Assembly: GCF_041080675.1 (NCBI RefSeq) | Contig: NZ_CP163520.1 | Coordinates: 5,022,001-5,086,000 of the forward strand | Reading direction: 5' to 3' | Source of the DNA: Streptomyces sp. cg36 | GTDB taxonomy: Bacteria; Actinomycetota; Actinomycetes; Streptomycetales; Streptomycetaceae | DNA length: 64,000 nucleotides | In this document: piece by piece, positions 1 to 8,787 of the stretch | Numbering within the stretch: position 1 is the stretch's first letter | Layout of the letters: each line of letters opens with the position of its first letter | The notes under the pieces: generated by a model | What the model was told of the DNA's origin: nothing | What the model saw: only the letters and a program-made list of their open reading frames with translations | Database searches by the model: none | Translations under genes and position numbers: made by a program

Positions 1-2
1 AG

Positions 3-1346
3 GACGCCAGTGCCCCTCGGCTCAAGTCCCTGATGGCGGACGGCCTCACGGCCGCCAGCTCCCTCTATGCCAACCCGTTCGCGCCCACCATGTCCGGCCC
101 CGGCTGGTCGACGGTCATCACCGGTGTCTGGCCGGACAAGCACAACGTCAAGGACAACGAGTTCACCGGCCAGCGCTTCGCCCAGTACCCCGACTTCCTC
201 ACCCGTGCGGAGACCGCCAGGCCCGCGCTCTCCACCTACGCGGTCGCCTCCTGGGCGCCGATCACCGACACGATCTTCTCGTCGAAGGTCGACGGCCGCG
301 TCTCCACGCCGAGCGCCGAGTACGACACGGGCACCACCGCCCGGGCCGTGGAGAAGCTGGGGAGCGCCCCGGGCCCGGACGCGGTCTTCGTCCAGCTCGA
401 CAACGTCGACCACGCCGGTCACAGCTACGGGGCCGCCAGCCAGCAGTACCTGGACGCGATCCACGGGGTGGACACCCAGGTCGGGCAGCTCCTCGACGCG
501 ATCGCCGCCCGGCCCACCCGGGCCGAGGAGGACTGGCTGGTGCTGGTCACCGCCGACCACGGGCACACCGACGCGGGCGGCCACGGCGGCTCCACCTGGC
601 AGGAGCGCCAGACGTTCCTGATCGCCAAGGGCGGCACGGCCGCGCCCGGTTCGGTCCGCCACGACGTCCGCATGCCCGACGTCGCCGCCTCCGCGCTCGC
701 CCATCTCGGCATCGCCATCGACCCGGCCTGGGGCCTGGACGGCCGCCCGATCCAGCAGCCCTCGCCGGACGACTTCGACGCGCTGCGCGCGGTGCTCAAG
801 ACCCCGGTGGACGAGGGCGGCATCGGCGCGGGCGTCGTCGGCTTCACCCACACCCCGCCCGCCGGCTGGTCCGTCGACAACACCAGGATGGGCACCGGCG
901 GGGTCACCGAGTGGCGCGGCTGGTCCTTCACCACCGACGAGTTCTGGACCAAGGCCCAGCGCGACCAGCAGCGCGAGTCCAACGTCCGCTCCCGCGACGT
1001 CTTCGCGGTGGCCGACGGCGACGAGTGGCAGGACAAGTCCTTCACCGGCACCTTCGACTCCACGCTGGTCAGCCCCGCCTGGCCGGTGCGCGGCGGCGCC
1101 CCCGCCACGCTCTCCTACGTCACCCACTACCTCCAGTCGGGCGCGCAGAAGGGCGAGGTGCTCGTCTCCTACGACGGCGCGGCGCCGGTGGCGGTGAAGA
1201 CGTACACCTCCGACGCGGTGGCGAGGGTGGAGTCGCTCACCCTGAACGTGCCCGCCGGGGCGAGCACCGCCCGGGTGCGGTTCCGCTACACCGGCGGCAA
1301 CGACTGGTACTGGGTGATCGACCAGGTGAAACTCGCCGGTTCCTGA
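3..1346 (+). CDS. Secreted type I phosphodiesterase / nucleotide pyrophosphatase family protein (5' end outside window)
   Basis: The reading frame is open through the left edge, so the start and signal peptide lie outside; the first visible residues (DASAPRLKSLMADG) match the early part of alkaline-phosphatase-superfamily phosphodiesterases. The nucleophile region MSGPGWSTVITG is followed by the metal-binding motifs DNVDHAGHSYG and TADHGHTDAGGHGG, with Asp and His ligands for two Zn ions, so it should hydrolyse phosphate mono- or diesters outside the membrane. After about residue 270 of the visible part there is a beta-rich C-terminal extension (WRGWSFTTDEFW to the end), absent from the minimal family and resembling an appended carbohydrate-binding-like module. 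The substrate cannot be told from sequence. The next gene, 85 bp on, is also a phosphatase. Confidence 0.85.
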   Translation, partial: DASAPRLKSLMADGLTAASSLYANPFAPTMSGPGWSTVITGVWPDKHNVKDNEFTGQRFAQYPDFLTRAETARPALSTYAVASWAPITDTIFSSKVDGRVSTPSAEYDTGTTARAVEKLGSAPGPDAVFVQLDNVDHAGHSYGAASQQYLDAIHGVDTQVGQLLDAIAARPTRAEEDWLVLVTADHGHTDAGGHGGSTWQERQTFLIAKGGTAAPGSVRHDVRMPDVAASALAHLGIAIDPAWGLDGRPIQQPSPDDFDALRAVLKTPVDEGGIGAGVVGFTHTPPAGWSVDNTRMGTGGVTEWRGWSFTTDEFWTKAQRDQQRESNVRSRDVFAVADGDEWQDKSFTGTFDSTLVSPAWPVRGGAPATLSYVTHYLQSGAQKGEVLVSYDGAAPVAVKTYTSDAVARVESLTLNVPAGASTARVRFRYTGGNDWYWVIDQVKLAGS

Positions 1347-1431
1347 CTAGGCTGGGCGGTGTCGGCACGCACAGCGCGGTGCACCCCGGCACCGCCCAGC
1401 ATTTCCCTCGTACACCGCAGGAGTCCGCCCC

Positions 1432-2211
1432 ATGGCAGAGCGCAAGCCGATCGAATCCTGGCTCACCGACATGGACGGGGTCCTCATCCACGAGGGCATC
1501 CCGATCCCCGGGGCGGACGCCTTCATCAAGGGGCTCAGGGAGTCGGGCAAGCCCTTCCTGGTCCTCACCAACAACTCCATCTACACGCCCCGCGACCTCC
1601 AGGCCCGGCTGGCCCGGATGGGGCTGCACGTGCCGGTCGAGAACATCTGGACCTCGGCGCTCGCCACCGCCAAGTTCCTGGACGACCAGCGCCCCGGCGG
1701 CACCGCGTACGTGATCGGCGAGGCGGGTCTGACCACCGCGCTCCACGACATCGGCTACATCCTCACCGACCACGAGCCGGACTACGTGGTGCTCGGCGAG
1801 ACCCGCACCTACAGCTTCGAGGCGCTCACCAAGGCGATCCGGCTGATCAACGGCGGGGCGCGGTTCATCTGCACCAACCCCGACGAGACCGGCCCGTCCG
1901 CCGAGGGGCCGCTGCCCGCGACCGGCGCGGTGGCCGCGCTGATCACCAAGGCGACCGGCAAGAAGCCGTACTTCGCGGGCAAGCCGAACCCGCTGATGAT
2001 GCGGACCGGCCTGAACGCGATCGGGGCGCACTCCGAGACCAGCGCGATGATCGGGGACCGGATGGACACGGACGTCCTGGCGGGCCTGGAGGCGGGGATG
2101 CAGACGTTCCTCGTCCTGACCGGGCTCACCCGGCCCGAGGACGTCGAGAACTTCCCCTACCGCCCCTCGCGCACGGTGGACTCGATCGCCGACCTGGTCG
2201 AGCTCATCTAG
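1432..2211 (+). CDS. HAD-IIA family phosphatase (NagD-like)
   Basis: A 259-residue cytoplasmic HAD hydrolase. Motif I is DMDG (Asp13 nucleophile, Asp15), motif II is LTNNS near residue 45, and motif III with the Mg-binding Asp is GDRMDTD near residue 206. The large cap between motifs II and III and the total length fit the IIA subclass (NagD, phosphoglycolate/4-nitrophenyl phosphatase). NagD dephosphorylates nucleotide and sugar phosphates; the substrate here is unknown. The ATG is preceded by GGAG and gives the expected N terminus directly before motif I. It may be co-transcribed with the upstream phosphodiesterase, which ends 85 bp earlier. Confidence 0.85.
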   Translation: MAERKPIESWLTDMDGVLIHEGIPIPGADAFIKGLRESGKPFLVLTNNSIYTPRDLQARLARMGLHVPVENIWTSALATAKFLDDQRPGGTAYVIGEAGLTTALHDIGYILTDHEPDYVVLGETRTYSFEALTKAIRLINGGARFICTNPDETGPSAEGPLPATGAVAALITKATGKKPYFAGKPNPLMMRTGLNAIGAHSETSAMIGDRMDTDVLAGLEAGMQTFLVLTGLTRPEDVENFPYRPSRTVDSIADLVELI

Positions 2212-2299
2212 CCGCCGCCCCCTGACGGCGCGCCATTCGGACGCGCCCGGGATGCGGAAGCCGTCGCAGCGCGTGAACCTTCGTTACAGGAGGTTCACG

Positions 2300-2866
2300 A
2301 TGCGCTTTCGACAGGTCACGCTCTGTGCGGCCATGGCCGCCACCGCTCTGCTGCCCGTCTCCGCCGCCGCGGCGGACTCCGAGCCGCACGGCTCGCTGAC
2401 GGTCACCCCGTCCACCATCGCCCCCGGGGGCGAGGTGAGTCTGCGGGTCAGTGTGTGCAGCGGCCGGCAGGCGGTCGGGACCTCGGAGGCGTTCGTCTCG
2501 CAGGCGCAGTTCTCGCCCGGGCGGGACGGCGGCCTCTTCGCCCAGGCCAGGATCCGCTCGGACGCCCCGGCCCGGGACTACGACATCTGGGTCAACTGCA
2601 AGGACAGCTCCGGGCAGGCCAGCGGGCGGCTCACCGTCGTCCACGGCGGCTCCGACCACCACGACGGCTCCTGGCACCCGGACGGTCACTCCACCCCGTT
2701 CGCACCCGTCCACGCGGGCGGCGGCGGCACCGCGCAGCTCGCCGGCCAGCAGGCCACCGAGCAGGGCCCCGGCACCCGGCACGCGGTGATCGGGCTGGCG
2801 CTCGCGGCGGTGGCGGCGGTCGCGGTGGCGGGCCGCAGCGTCCGGCGCCGGCGCCGCGCCGACTGA
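2300..2866 (+). CDS. Small exported protein with C-terminal membrane anchor, upstream of a sortase
   Basis: The start is the ATG right after AGGAGG (2288-2293); an in-frame ATG 48 bp upstream has no ribosome site. The 188-residue product has a signal peptide (residues 1-22, cut after SAAA), a roughly 100-residue beta-rich domain with two cysteines (SVCSG and VNCKD, likely a disulfide), a low-complexity His/Gly linker, and a C-terminal hydrophobic helix (about 160-180) ending in RRRRR. That tail is the layout of sortase substrates, but no LPXTG-like motif precedes the helix, so it may simply be a membrane-anchored protein. Gene order (GTG of the class F sortase 13 bp downstream) implies co-transcription. 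Function unknown. Confidence 0.8.
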   Translation: MRFRQVTLCAAMAATALLPVSAAAADSEPHGSLTVTPSTIAPGGEVSLRVSVCSGRQAVGTSEAFVSQAQFSPGRDGGLFAQARIRSDAPARDYDIWVNCKDSSGQASGRLTVVHGGSDHHDGSWHPDGHSTPFAPVHAGGGGTAQLAGQQATEQGPGTRHAVIGLALAAVAAVAVAGRSVRRRRRAD

Positions 2867-2879
2867 GGCGCGCCGGGCC

Positions 2880-3560
2880 GTGTCCGCCGAGCGCGCCGCC
2901 GGCACCGGGCGGCTGCTGACCGGGGTCGCCTGGGCCCTGTTGCTGCTGGGGCTGTGGCTGTGGGGCCGGGAGGCCACCGACGGCCCCGGCGGCAGCTCCG
3001 CGCCCACCACGGGGGACGTGGCCGCCGTGGGGCGCCCGCTGGGCGTCGCCCTGCCGCCCGCGCACGACCCGGTACGGGCGGCGGCGCCGCGCCGTGTCGC
3101 GATCCCGTCCATAGGCGTGGCCGCGCCGGTCGTACCGCGCGGCCTGGACAGCTCGGGCGCGGTCGATCCGCCGCCCTACGACCGGCCCGGCACGGTCGGC
3201 TGGTTCGGCTCCGGGGTCCAGCCCGGCGGGCCGGGCGCGGCCCTGCTGGTGGGCCACGTCGACACCGAGAGCAAGCCGGCCGTCTTCTACGGCCTGAGCG
3301 CCGCCCACCCCGGCGAGAAGGTCGAAGTGGCCCGGGCCGACGGGTCGGTGGCGGAGTTCACCATCGACGACGTACGGGTCTTCGGCCGGGACCGGTTCGA
3401 CGCGCACCAGGTGTACGGGCCGCGCGAGCGGGGCCGCGCGGAGCTGCGGCTGATCACCTGCGGGGGCAGCTACGACCGCAAGGCGCGCACGTATACGGCG
3501 AACGTGGTGGTCTCGGCCTATCTCACCGGCGTACGGCCTGCGGGCGGCGCCGCGTCCTGA
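2880..3560 (+). CDS. Class F sortase
   Basis: A 226-residue protein with an N-terminal signal anchor (about 12-28) and a sortase domain (about 72-216). The catalytic triad is visible: His126 in LVGHVDT, Cys194 in LITCGG, and an Arg downstream in DRKARTYT (Arg203 most likely). Sortases cleave a sorting signal and transfer the protein to a nucleophile in the cell envelope; class F is the actinobacterial group and its natural substrates are poorly known. Translation starts at a GTG 13 bp after the preceding membrane-anchored protein. That neighbour lacks a clear sorting motif, so I infer a functional link only from gene order. Confidence 0.9.
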   Translation: MSAERAAGTGRLLTGVAWALLLLGLWLWGREATDGPGGSSAPTTGDVAAVGRPLGVALPPAHDPVRAAAPRRVAIPSIGVAAPVVPRGLDSSGAVDPPPYDRPGTVGWFGSGVQPGGPGAALLVGHVDTESKPAVFYGLSAAHPGEKVEVARADGSVAEFTIDDVRVFGRDRFDAHQVYGPRERGRAELRLITCGGSYDRKARTYTANVVVSAYLTGVRPAGGAAS

Positions 3561-3583
3561 GCGCGCCCGGCGGCGGCACCTGG

Positions 3584-3623
3584 CCCGGCCGGCGACCCGC
3601 TCCCCCCGGAGCCGCCGGCCGGG
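3584..3623 (+). terminator. Hairpin after the sortase gene
   Basis: An 11-bp perfect inverted repeat (CCCGGCCGGCG / CGCCGGCCGGG) with an 18-nt loop begins 24 bp after the sortase stop. There is no T-run, as is common in Streptomyces. The rest of the interval up to the cslZ start (3624-3884) shows no gene and presumably carries the cslZ promoter. Confidence 0.5.
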
Positions 3624-3884
3624 ACGGTCCTCGACCGTGGGCGCCCGGGCTGCGGGAGGAGCCCGGCGGCTCCACGGGAGGTGCGGCTGGCCGGTGTCGA
3701 ACCCCGGCCGGGGCTGGGCCCGATGTCCTCACTGTAGAACCGGTGTGCGCTTTCGGCCTAGGGCCGGTTAACGCCAAGTCGCCTTTCGTGTGCGCTCGGT
3801 GGGAACGTGCTCGTGGGAGGCCCTGCGGGTGTGCCACGATGGATCGGGGGAAGCGTCCGGGAGAGTGCGGTCGAGGGGGGTCGG

Positions 3885-4877
3885 ATGGTCCGGAGCTGTG
3901 CGCGGGCTGGAGCGGTGGCCGTGGGGGCGCTCCTGCTGCTGACGGCGTGCTCGTCGTCGGACGGCGACAAGGCGCCGCGGGTGGCCCAGCAGCCCAAGGA
4001 CGTCGACCCGTTCTGGGTCAATCCGGACGGGAGCGCGGCGCGCCAGGTCGCCGCGTACCGGGCGAAGGGCGACGACGCCGGGGCCGCGCTGATCGCCAGG
4101 ATCGCCGAGCAGCCGGTGGGCGAGTGGATCGGCCCGGAGAACCCGGAGTCGGAGGCGAAGGGCTTCACCGAGGCCGCGAAGAAGGCCGACCGCACGGCAC
4201 TGCTCGTGCTCTACAACATCCCGCACCGCGACTGCGGCCAGTTCTCCAAGGGCGGCGCGGCCGACGGGAACGCCTACCGGGCCTGGGTCGACAAGGTGGC
4301 CCGGGGGATCGGCGACCGGGGCGCCACGGTGGTCCTGGAGCCGGACGCGGTGCTGCACCTGGTGGACGGCTGCACCCCGGCCCGGTTCGCCGAGGAGCGC
4401 TACGACCTGCTGAAGAAGGCCGTCGAGCGGCTCAAGGGACAGCCCGGCGTGAAGGTGTACCTCGACGCGGGCAACGCGGGCTGGCAGCAGCCGGAGGCGC
4501 TGGACGAGCCGCTGCGCCGGGCGGGCGCCGACCTCGCCGACGGCTTCGCGGTCAACGTCTCCAACTTCCAGACCACGGCCGCCAGCAAGGACTTCGGCCA
4601 CCGGCTCTCCGCGAAGCTCGGCGGCAAGCACTTCGTGATCGACACCAGCCGCAACGGCAGCGGCCCCTACGGCGGCGGCGACCCCAGGGAGACCTGGTGC
4701 AACCCGCCGGGCCGCGCGCTGGGCGAGCGCCCCACGACACGGACCGGCGACCCGCTGGTGGACGCCTATCTGTGGGTCAAGCGCCCCGGCGAGTCGGACG
4801 GCGACTGCAAGGGCGGCCCGAAGGCGGGCGAGTGGTGGGCGGAGTACGCGCTGGGGCTGGCCCGCAACACGAAGTAG
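3885..4877 (+). CDS. cslZ: GH6 family endoglucanase-like lipoprotein CslZ
   Basis: The ATG at 3885 follows a GAGGGGGG purine tract and directly begins a lipoprotein signal peptide with lipobox LLTAC (Cys22); an upstream in-frame start would bury this signal. The remaining protein is a compact glycoside hydrolase family 6 domain: NIPHRDC (catalytic acid Asp region), VVLEPDAV, YLDAGNAGW, FVIDTSRNG and WCNPPGRALG are family blocks. GH6 enzymes cleave beta-1,4-glucan. It sits tail to tail with glxA-cslA, the same arrangement as cslA-glxA-cslZ in other Streptomyces, where the products make and process a beta-glucan at hyphal tips. It probably trims the polymer outside the membrane. Confidence 0.92.
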   Translation: MVRSCARAGAVAVGALLLLTACSSSDGDKAPRVAQQPKDVDPFWVNPDGSAARQVAAYRAKGDDAGAALIARIAEQPVGEWIGPENPESEAKGFTEAAKKADRTALLVLYNIPHRDCGQFSKGGAADGNAYRAWVDKVARGIGDRGATVVLEPDAVLHLVDGCTPARFAEERYDLLKKAVERLKGQPGVKVYLDAGNAGWQQPEALDEPLRRAGADLADGFAVNVSNFQTTAASKDFGHRLSAKLGGKHFVIDTSRNGSGPYGGGDPRETWCNPPGRALGERPTTRTGDPLVDAYLWVKRPGESDGDCKGGPKAGEWWAEYALGLARNTK

Positions 4878-4906
4878 CCCCGCCCACCGGGGAGTTCGGA
4901 GGTGCC

Positions 4907-6847
4907 CTAGGGCACCTCCACCCACACCGCCTTCGACGGGGTGCCCTCGCCGTCGGTGACGAACAGCATGTACCAGCCCGGCGGGACCAGGTTGCGGTTC
5001 TTGGGGACCGTGACCTTGACGCCGTCCGCCGTCTTCACCACGTCCAGGGCGATCGAGCGCTGGTCGATGTCGGTGACGTGCGTGGTGGCGCTGGGCCGGA
5101 TCAGCCGGGCCGTCCTCACGGCGGCGGCGTCCTTGGTCCGGTAGACGCCGCTGGCGCCCAGTGCGAGGGACTTGGGGCCCTCGCCGAGCTCGGGCTGCTT
5201 GCCGCCGCCCTTGTAGAGGTAGGGCGGGGTGTAGATCTCGATGCGCTGCTCGAAGACGCCGGGCTTGGTGTCGTCCTTGTCGGCGAAGAGCGAGTCGCCG
5301 CCGAAGGTGACGACGCGCCCGTCGGGCAGCAGGATCGACCCGGAGTGGTAGTTGCGGCCGACCTCCGGGTCGGCGACCCGCCGCATCGTGCCCGTCCTGG
5401 CGTCGTAGATCCGCGCCTGGTGGAGGTTGGAGCCGCCCCGGCCGCGGTAGTCCTTGGAGCCGCCGCTGATCAGCATGGTGTCGTCGGGCAGGACCGACGT
5501 CTCGGGGTAGCGGGTGCCCTCCGAGAGCGAAGGGCCGTCCTTGAAGGACGGGTTGGGGTCCTTGAGGTCGACGATCCGGGTCTTCTTCGACGACTCGGCC
5601 GACTCGCCGACCCCGCCGCCGCCGATCACCATGTACTTCTCGTCCTGGGCCGGCGGCATCAGCACCGTCCCGGACGTCTCCATCTCGCCGGGGTCGCTCA
5701 GCCCGGGGATCCTGGTGAACCTGTTGCTGGCGAAGTCCCAGATGCCGGGGTCGCGGCCGACGTTGTCCGGCCCGTACCCGGCGTTGGAGCCGGAGTAGAA
5801 GAGCTTGCCGTTCTGCAGCAGGAACACCGCGGGGTAGGTGGGGAACTGCATGATCCCCTTGGTGTACGTCCACTTCTTGGTCTTCGGGTCGTACACCTCG
5901 TTCTTGCCCGGCACCAGCTGCCCGATGTCGTCCAGGCCCGACAGGGCCAGCACCTTGCCGTCGGAGAGCGTGGTCAGCGTCGGGTACCAGCGGGCCTCGT
6001 TCATCGGGTCGACGGTGATGTACCGCTCGGCGACCGGGTCGAACTCGTAGGCGTCCCTGATCCCCTGGAAGTCCTTCTTGTCCAGGGCGAGCTTCTGGGC
6101 GATGCCGTAGACGTTGCGGGTGTCGGAGCCGGTGAGGCCCTGGACGCGGTAGTTGTCCTCGGTGCCGGTCTCGTGCTCGGTGCCGGACTCCTGGGCCTCG
6201 ACGTAGATCCGCCCGAGCCCGGCCTCGGTGCGCAGGAACCGGCCGGTCTTCTTGTCGAAGACCTTCTTGGCCCGCTGGACGAGGACGGGGTCCTTGGAGA
6301 CGAACGTCTTGCCGTTGGACTTGCCGGTGAACCGGGTGCCCGCGGGCAGCGTGATCGGCTTGTCCGGGTCCTCGTTGTGGACGATCATCAGGCCGCCGGC
6401 CTTGGTGACGTCGCCCTTGAGCTTCTCGTACCGCTTGGTGCCGCCCGCGATCAGCAGGTTGCCGTCGGCCAGCTGGGTGTGGCCGGTGCAGAAGAGGTCG
6501 TTGGGAGTGTGGATCTTCTTGAAGGTGTTCTTCTCCGGGTCCCACAGGACCGTGTCGAACTTCTTCGCGTCGAAGTTCTTGGCGTTGTTGCCGGAGCCCG
6601 CGACGAGCAGCACCTTGCCGGTGTGCAGCAGCGCCGCGTGGATCGTGTTGAGCCGGAACTCCTTGGGCATGGAGACCAGGTCCCAGTGCCCGTTCTCGGC
6701 CTTGTAGCCGGGCTGGTTGATCTTGTAGTCGTGGTACTGGTCGGTGGAGAACCGGTACAGCCAGGGCCCGTTGGCGCCCGCGAGCGCGAGGACCACCGCC
6801 GTACCGATCGCCCAGCGGCGGGTACGGCGGGTCGGACGGAATCTCAT
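4907..6847 (-). CDS. glxA: Mononuclear copper radical oxidase GlxA
   Basis: A 646-residue galactose-oxidase/glyoxal-oxidase family protein. Residues about 10-28 form a signal anchor, followed by Kelch-type beta-propeller repeats and a C-terminal Ig-like domain (about 540-646). By comparison with the characterised S. lividans GlxA, the Cys-Tyr cofactor should be Cys120 (DLFCTGH) with Tyr288, next to the stacking Trp287 (ARWYPT); copper ligands are Tyr500-His501 (NYHSGS) and His590 (ATTHVTD). All are present, so it should be active. The family oxidises an alcohol or aldehyde with release of H2O2, acting on the CslA-made glycan. Its ATG overlaps the cslA stop by 4 bp (ATGA), so the two are translationally coupled. 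Confidence 0.95.
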   Translation of the reverse strand: MRFRPTRRTRRWAIGTAVVLALAGANGPWLYRFSTDQYHDYKINQPGYKAENGHWDLVSMPKEFRLNTIHAALLHTGKVLLVAGSGNNAKNFDAKKFDTVLWDPEKNTFKKIHTPNDLFCTGHTQLADGNLLIAGGTKRYEKLKGDVTKAGGLMIVHNEDPDKPITLPAGTRFTGKSNGKTFVSKDPVLVQRAKKVFDKKTGRFLRTEAGLGRIYVEAQESGTEHETGTEDNYRVQGLTGSDTRNVYGIAQKLALDKKDFQGIRDAYEFDPVAERYITVDPMNEARWYPTLTTLSDGKVLALSGLDDIGQLVPGKNEVYDPKTKKWTYTKGIMQFPTYPAVFLLQNGKLFYSGSNAGYGPDNVGRDPGIWDFASNRFTRIPGLSDPGEMETSGTVLMPPAQDEKYMVIGGGGVGESAESSKKTRIVDLKDPNPSFKDGPSLSEGTRYPETSVLPDDTMLISGGSKDYRGRGGSNLHQARIYDARTGTMRRVADPEVGRNYHSGSILLPDGRVVTFGGDSLFADKDDTKPGVFEQRIEIYTPPYLYKGGGKQPELGEGPKSLALGASGVYRTKDAAAVRTARLIRPSATTHVTDIDQRSIALDVVKTADGVKVTVPKNRNLVPPGWYMLFVTDGEGTPSKAVWVEVP

Positions 6848-8787
6848 GGCTTACGTCCCCCAAGGGCGATCTGTACGGTCTGGTCGACGGGCTCGCCGCC
6901 CTCCTGCGCCCCGGGCCGCGGGGCCCCCGCCGCCCACTGGGGGCGCTCCTGCGGGTGCGGCGCGGCGGGCGGTCCCGAGCGCCGGCGTCCGCGGCGCCCG
7001 CGCTTCTCCTCGCGCACGGTCCAGCGCCAGCCGAGGATCGGCGCGGCCGTGATCAGCAGGGCCAGCGCGGCCCAGGTGATCATCGCGGGGTGGCTGTGGC
7101 CGTTGAAGAACGAGGCCACCAGGGAGCCGCCGAACAGGGCGATGAAGAACAGGTGGATGCGGAAGGTGCCGAAGAGCGTGTCCGGGCTGGAGGAGTCGCC
7201 CTTGGGCGTCACCACGAAGGAGCTCTTGCGGCGCAGTACGGCGTCCATCAGCGAGCGGGCGTAGATCGGCGCGGAGAGCGCCGACATCACCATGCCGGCC
7301 ACTCCGCCGGAGCCCTCCGGCTCGTGCGGCGAGACGTTGTGGCGGCGGTTCCAGATGTAGAGGCCGATCTGGAGGGCCGAGGCGTTGCCGTACAGCATCA
7401 TCCAGATGACGGGGTCGATCTGCACGCCGGAGGCGCCCAGGCCCAGGAACAGGGCGCAGCTCAGCGCCGCGAGGATCCAGTTGAGGGCCGACATCGGATA
7501 GAAGATGATCATCATCGTGTAGTTGAAGAGCTTGCCGAACGGCAGGGTGGTGAAGCCCTTCCAGTACTGCTTGAGGATCGTCTCGTAGGTGCCTCTGGAC
7601 CAGCGCAGCTGCTGGGTGAAGAAGTCGGTCCAGGCGCTCGGGCCCTCGCCGACGGCCAGCACGTCCGGGGTGTAGACCGAGCGCCACTTGTTGCCGGTGG
7701 CGGGGTTGGCGTGCCGGTGCATCTCGAAGCCGGTCGCCATGTCCTCGGTGATCGAGTCGTACAGCCCGCCGATCTGCTTGAGGGCGCTGATGCGCACGGC
7801 GTTGCTGGTGCCGACGAACATGGGCGCGCCGTACTTGTTGCCGGCCCGCTGGATCAGCGCGTGGAAGAGGAACTGCTGGGACTCGGCCGCCTTGGTGACG
7901 AAGGTGTCGTAGTTGCCGTAGACCTGCGGGCCGATGACGAAGCCGACGTCGGGGTCGCGGAAGTAACCGAGCATCCGCTCCAGGTAGTTGGGCAGCGGCA
8001 CGTGGTCGGTGTCGACGGAGGCGAAGAAGTCGTAGTCGCCGCCGTGCGCCTCCAGCCAGGCGTTGTAGTTGCCGTGCTTGGTCTTGGCGCGGTGCGGGCC
8101 CTTGGGCTGGTTCCAGCGCGCGACGCCCTTGCGGGAGAAGTGGTGCACGCCCAGGCGCGCGCACACCTCCTTGACCGCCGGGTCGTCGCCCTCGTCGAGC
8201 AGCCACACGTGCATCAGGCCCCGGTGGCGGATGCGGACCGCGGCCTCCAGGGTCTTGGTCACCATCTCCAGCGGCTCCTTGCCGGGCACGAAGGAGGTGA
8301 GGAAGGCGACCTTGGTGCCGGTCTCGGGCACCACGGGGACCGGGTCGCGGGCCACCAGGGTGGCGTGCGCGTTGGAGAGGACGTTCATCGTGCGGAAGAG
8401 CTCGATCAGGCCGATCGAGACCAGCATGACGACGTCCAGGACCAGCAGGGACTGGGAGGCGTGGTCGCGCTTGGTCCAGTGGTCGGGCTGCATCAGCCAG
8501 GCGAAGAGACCGAGCGAGACCAGCGGGGCCGCGCCGAGCAGCAGGGCCGCGCGTATCCGGTGCGGCTCCTGGGAGAGCAGCGACCGGTACTGGACGCGGT
8601 ACGGCTTCGCCGGGTCCGGCTGGGTGAGCGGACCGGCGAGCCTGCTGTAGTGCTCGTAGTCGTAGCGCGGCAGCGATTTCTTCAGCCGCTGCCGGGCCGC
8701 TCCGGCCCGCAGGTGCGGGGGGATCCGGAGCTGGGTGGTCTGGGACGGGTCATCGTGGTGCCGGGCGCCCGTCGGCGTCGACGTCAT
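6844..8787 (-). CDS. cslA: Cellulose synthase-like glycosyltransferase CslA
   Basis: A 647-residue family 2 processive glycosyltransferase in the membrane. Catalytic signatures are in order: DEGDD (Asp199), the metal-binding DTD at 259-261, TED at 347-349 (general base) and QQLRW at 392-396 (acceptor/product binding). Two transmembrane helices precede the domain (about 82-98, 112-130) and four or more follow (about 420-590); the C terminus is a basic, proline-rich cytoplasmic tail. It should polymerise a beta-linked glycan from a UDP-sugar and extrude it at the growing hyphal tip. It is first in an operon with glxA. The 550-bp upstream region holds a possible DasR-type site. The start follows GGGGGATGACTC. 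Confidence 0.95.
   Translation of the reverse strand: MTSTPTGARHHDDPSQTTQLRIPPHLRAGAARQRLKKSLPRYDYEHYSRLAGPLTQPDPAKPYRVQYRSLLSQEPHRIRAALLLGAAPLVSLGLFAWLMQPDHWTKRDHASQSLLVLDVVMLVSIGLIELFRTMNVLSNAHATLVARDPVPVVPETGTKVAFLTSFVPGKEPLEMVTKTLEAAVRIRHRGLMHVWLLDEGDDPAVKEVCARLGVHHFSRKGVARWNQPKGPHRAKTKHGNYNAWLEAHGGDYDFFASVDTDHVPLPNYLERMLGYFRDPDVGFVIGPQVYGNYDTFVTKAAESQQFLFHALIQRAGNKYGAPMFVGTSNAVRISALKQIGGLYDSITEDMATGFEMHRHANPATGNKWRSVYTPDVLAVGEGPSAWTDFFTQQLRWSRGTYETILKQYWKGFTTLPFGKLFNYTMMIIFYPMSALNWILAALSCALFLGLGASGVQIDPVIWMMLYGNASALQIGLYIWNRRHNVSPHEPEGSGGVAGMVMSALSAPIYARSLMDAVLRRKSSFVVTPKGDSSSPDTLFGTFRIHLFFIALFGGSLVASFFNGHSHPAMITWAALALLITAAPILGWRWTVREEKRGRRGRRRSGPPAAPHPQERPQWAAGAPRPGAQEGGEPVDQTVQIALGGRKP

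Noticed and set aside
3660..3730. A tRNA-like stretch (GGTGTCGAACCCC) after the sortase gene
   Set aside because: The T-loop-like string has no matching acceptor, D or anticodon arms.
2954..7264. A very long plus-strand open frame (over 1,400 codons) across the sortase, cslZ and glxA region
   Set aside because: It is a high-GC shadow: low-complexity Arg/Gly/Ala-rich translation, and the well-supported genes occupy other frames or the other strand.
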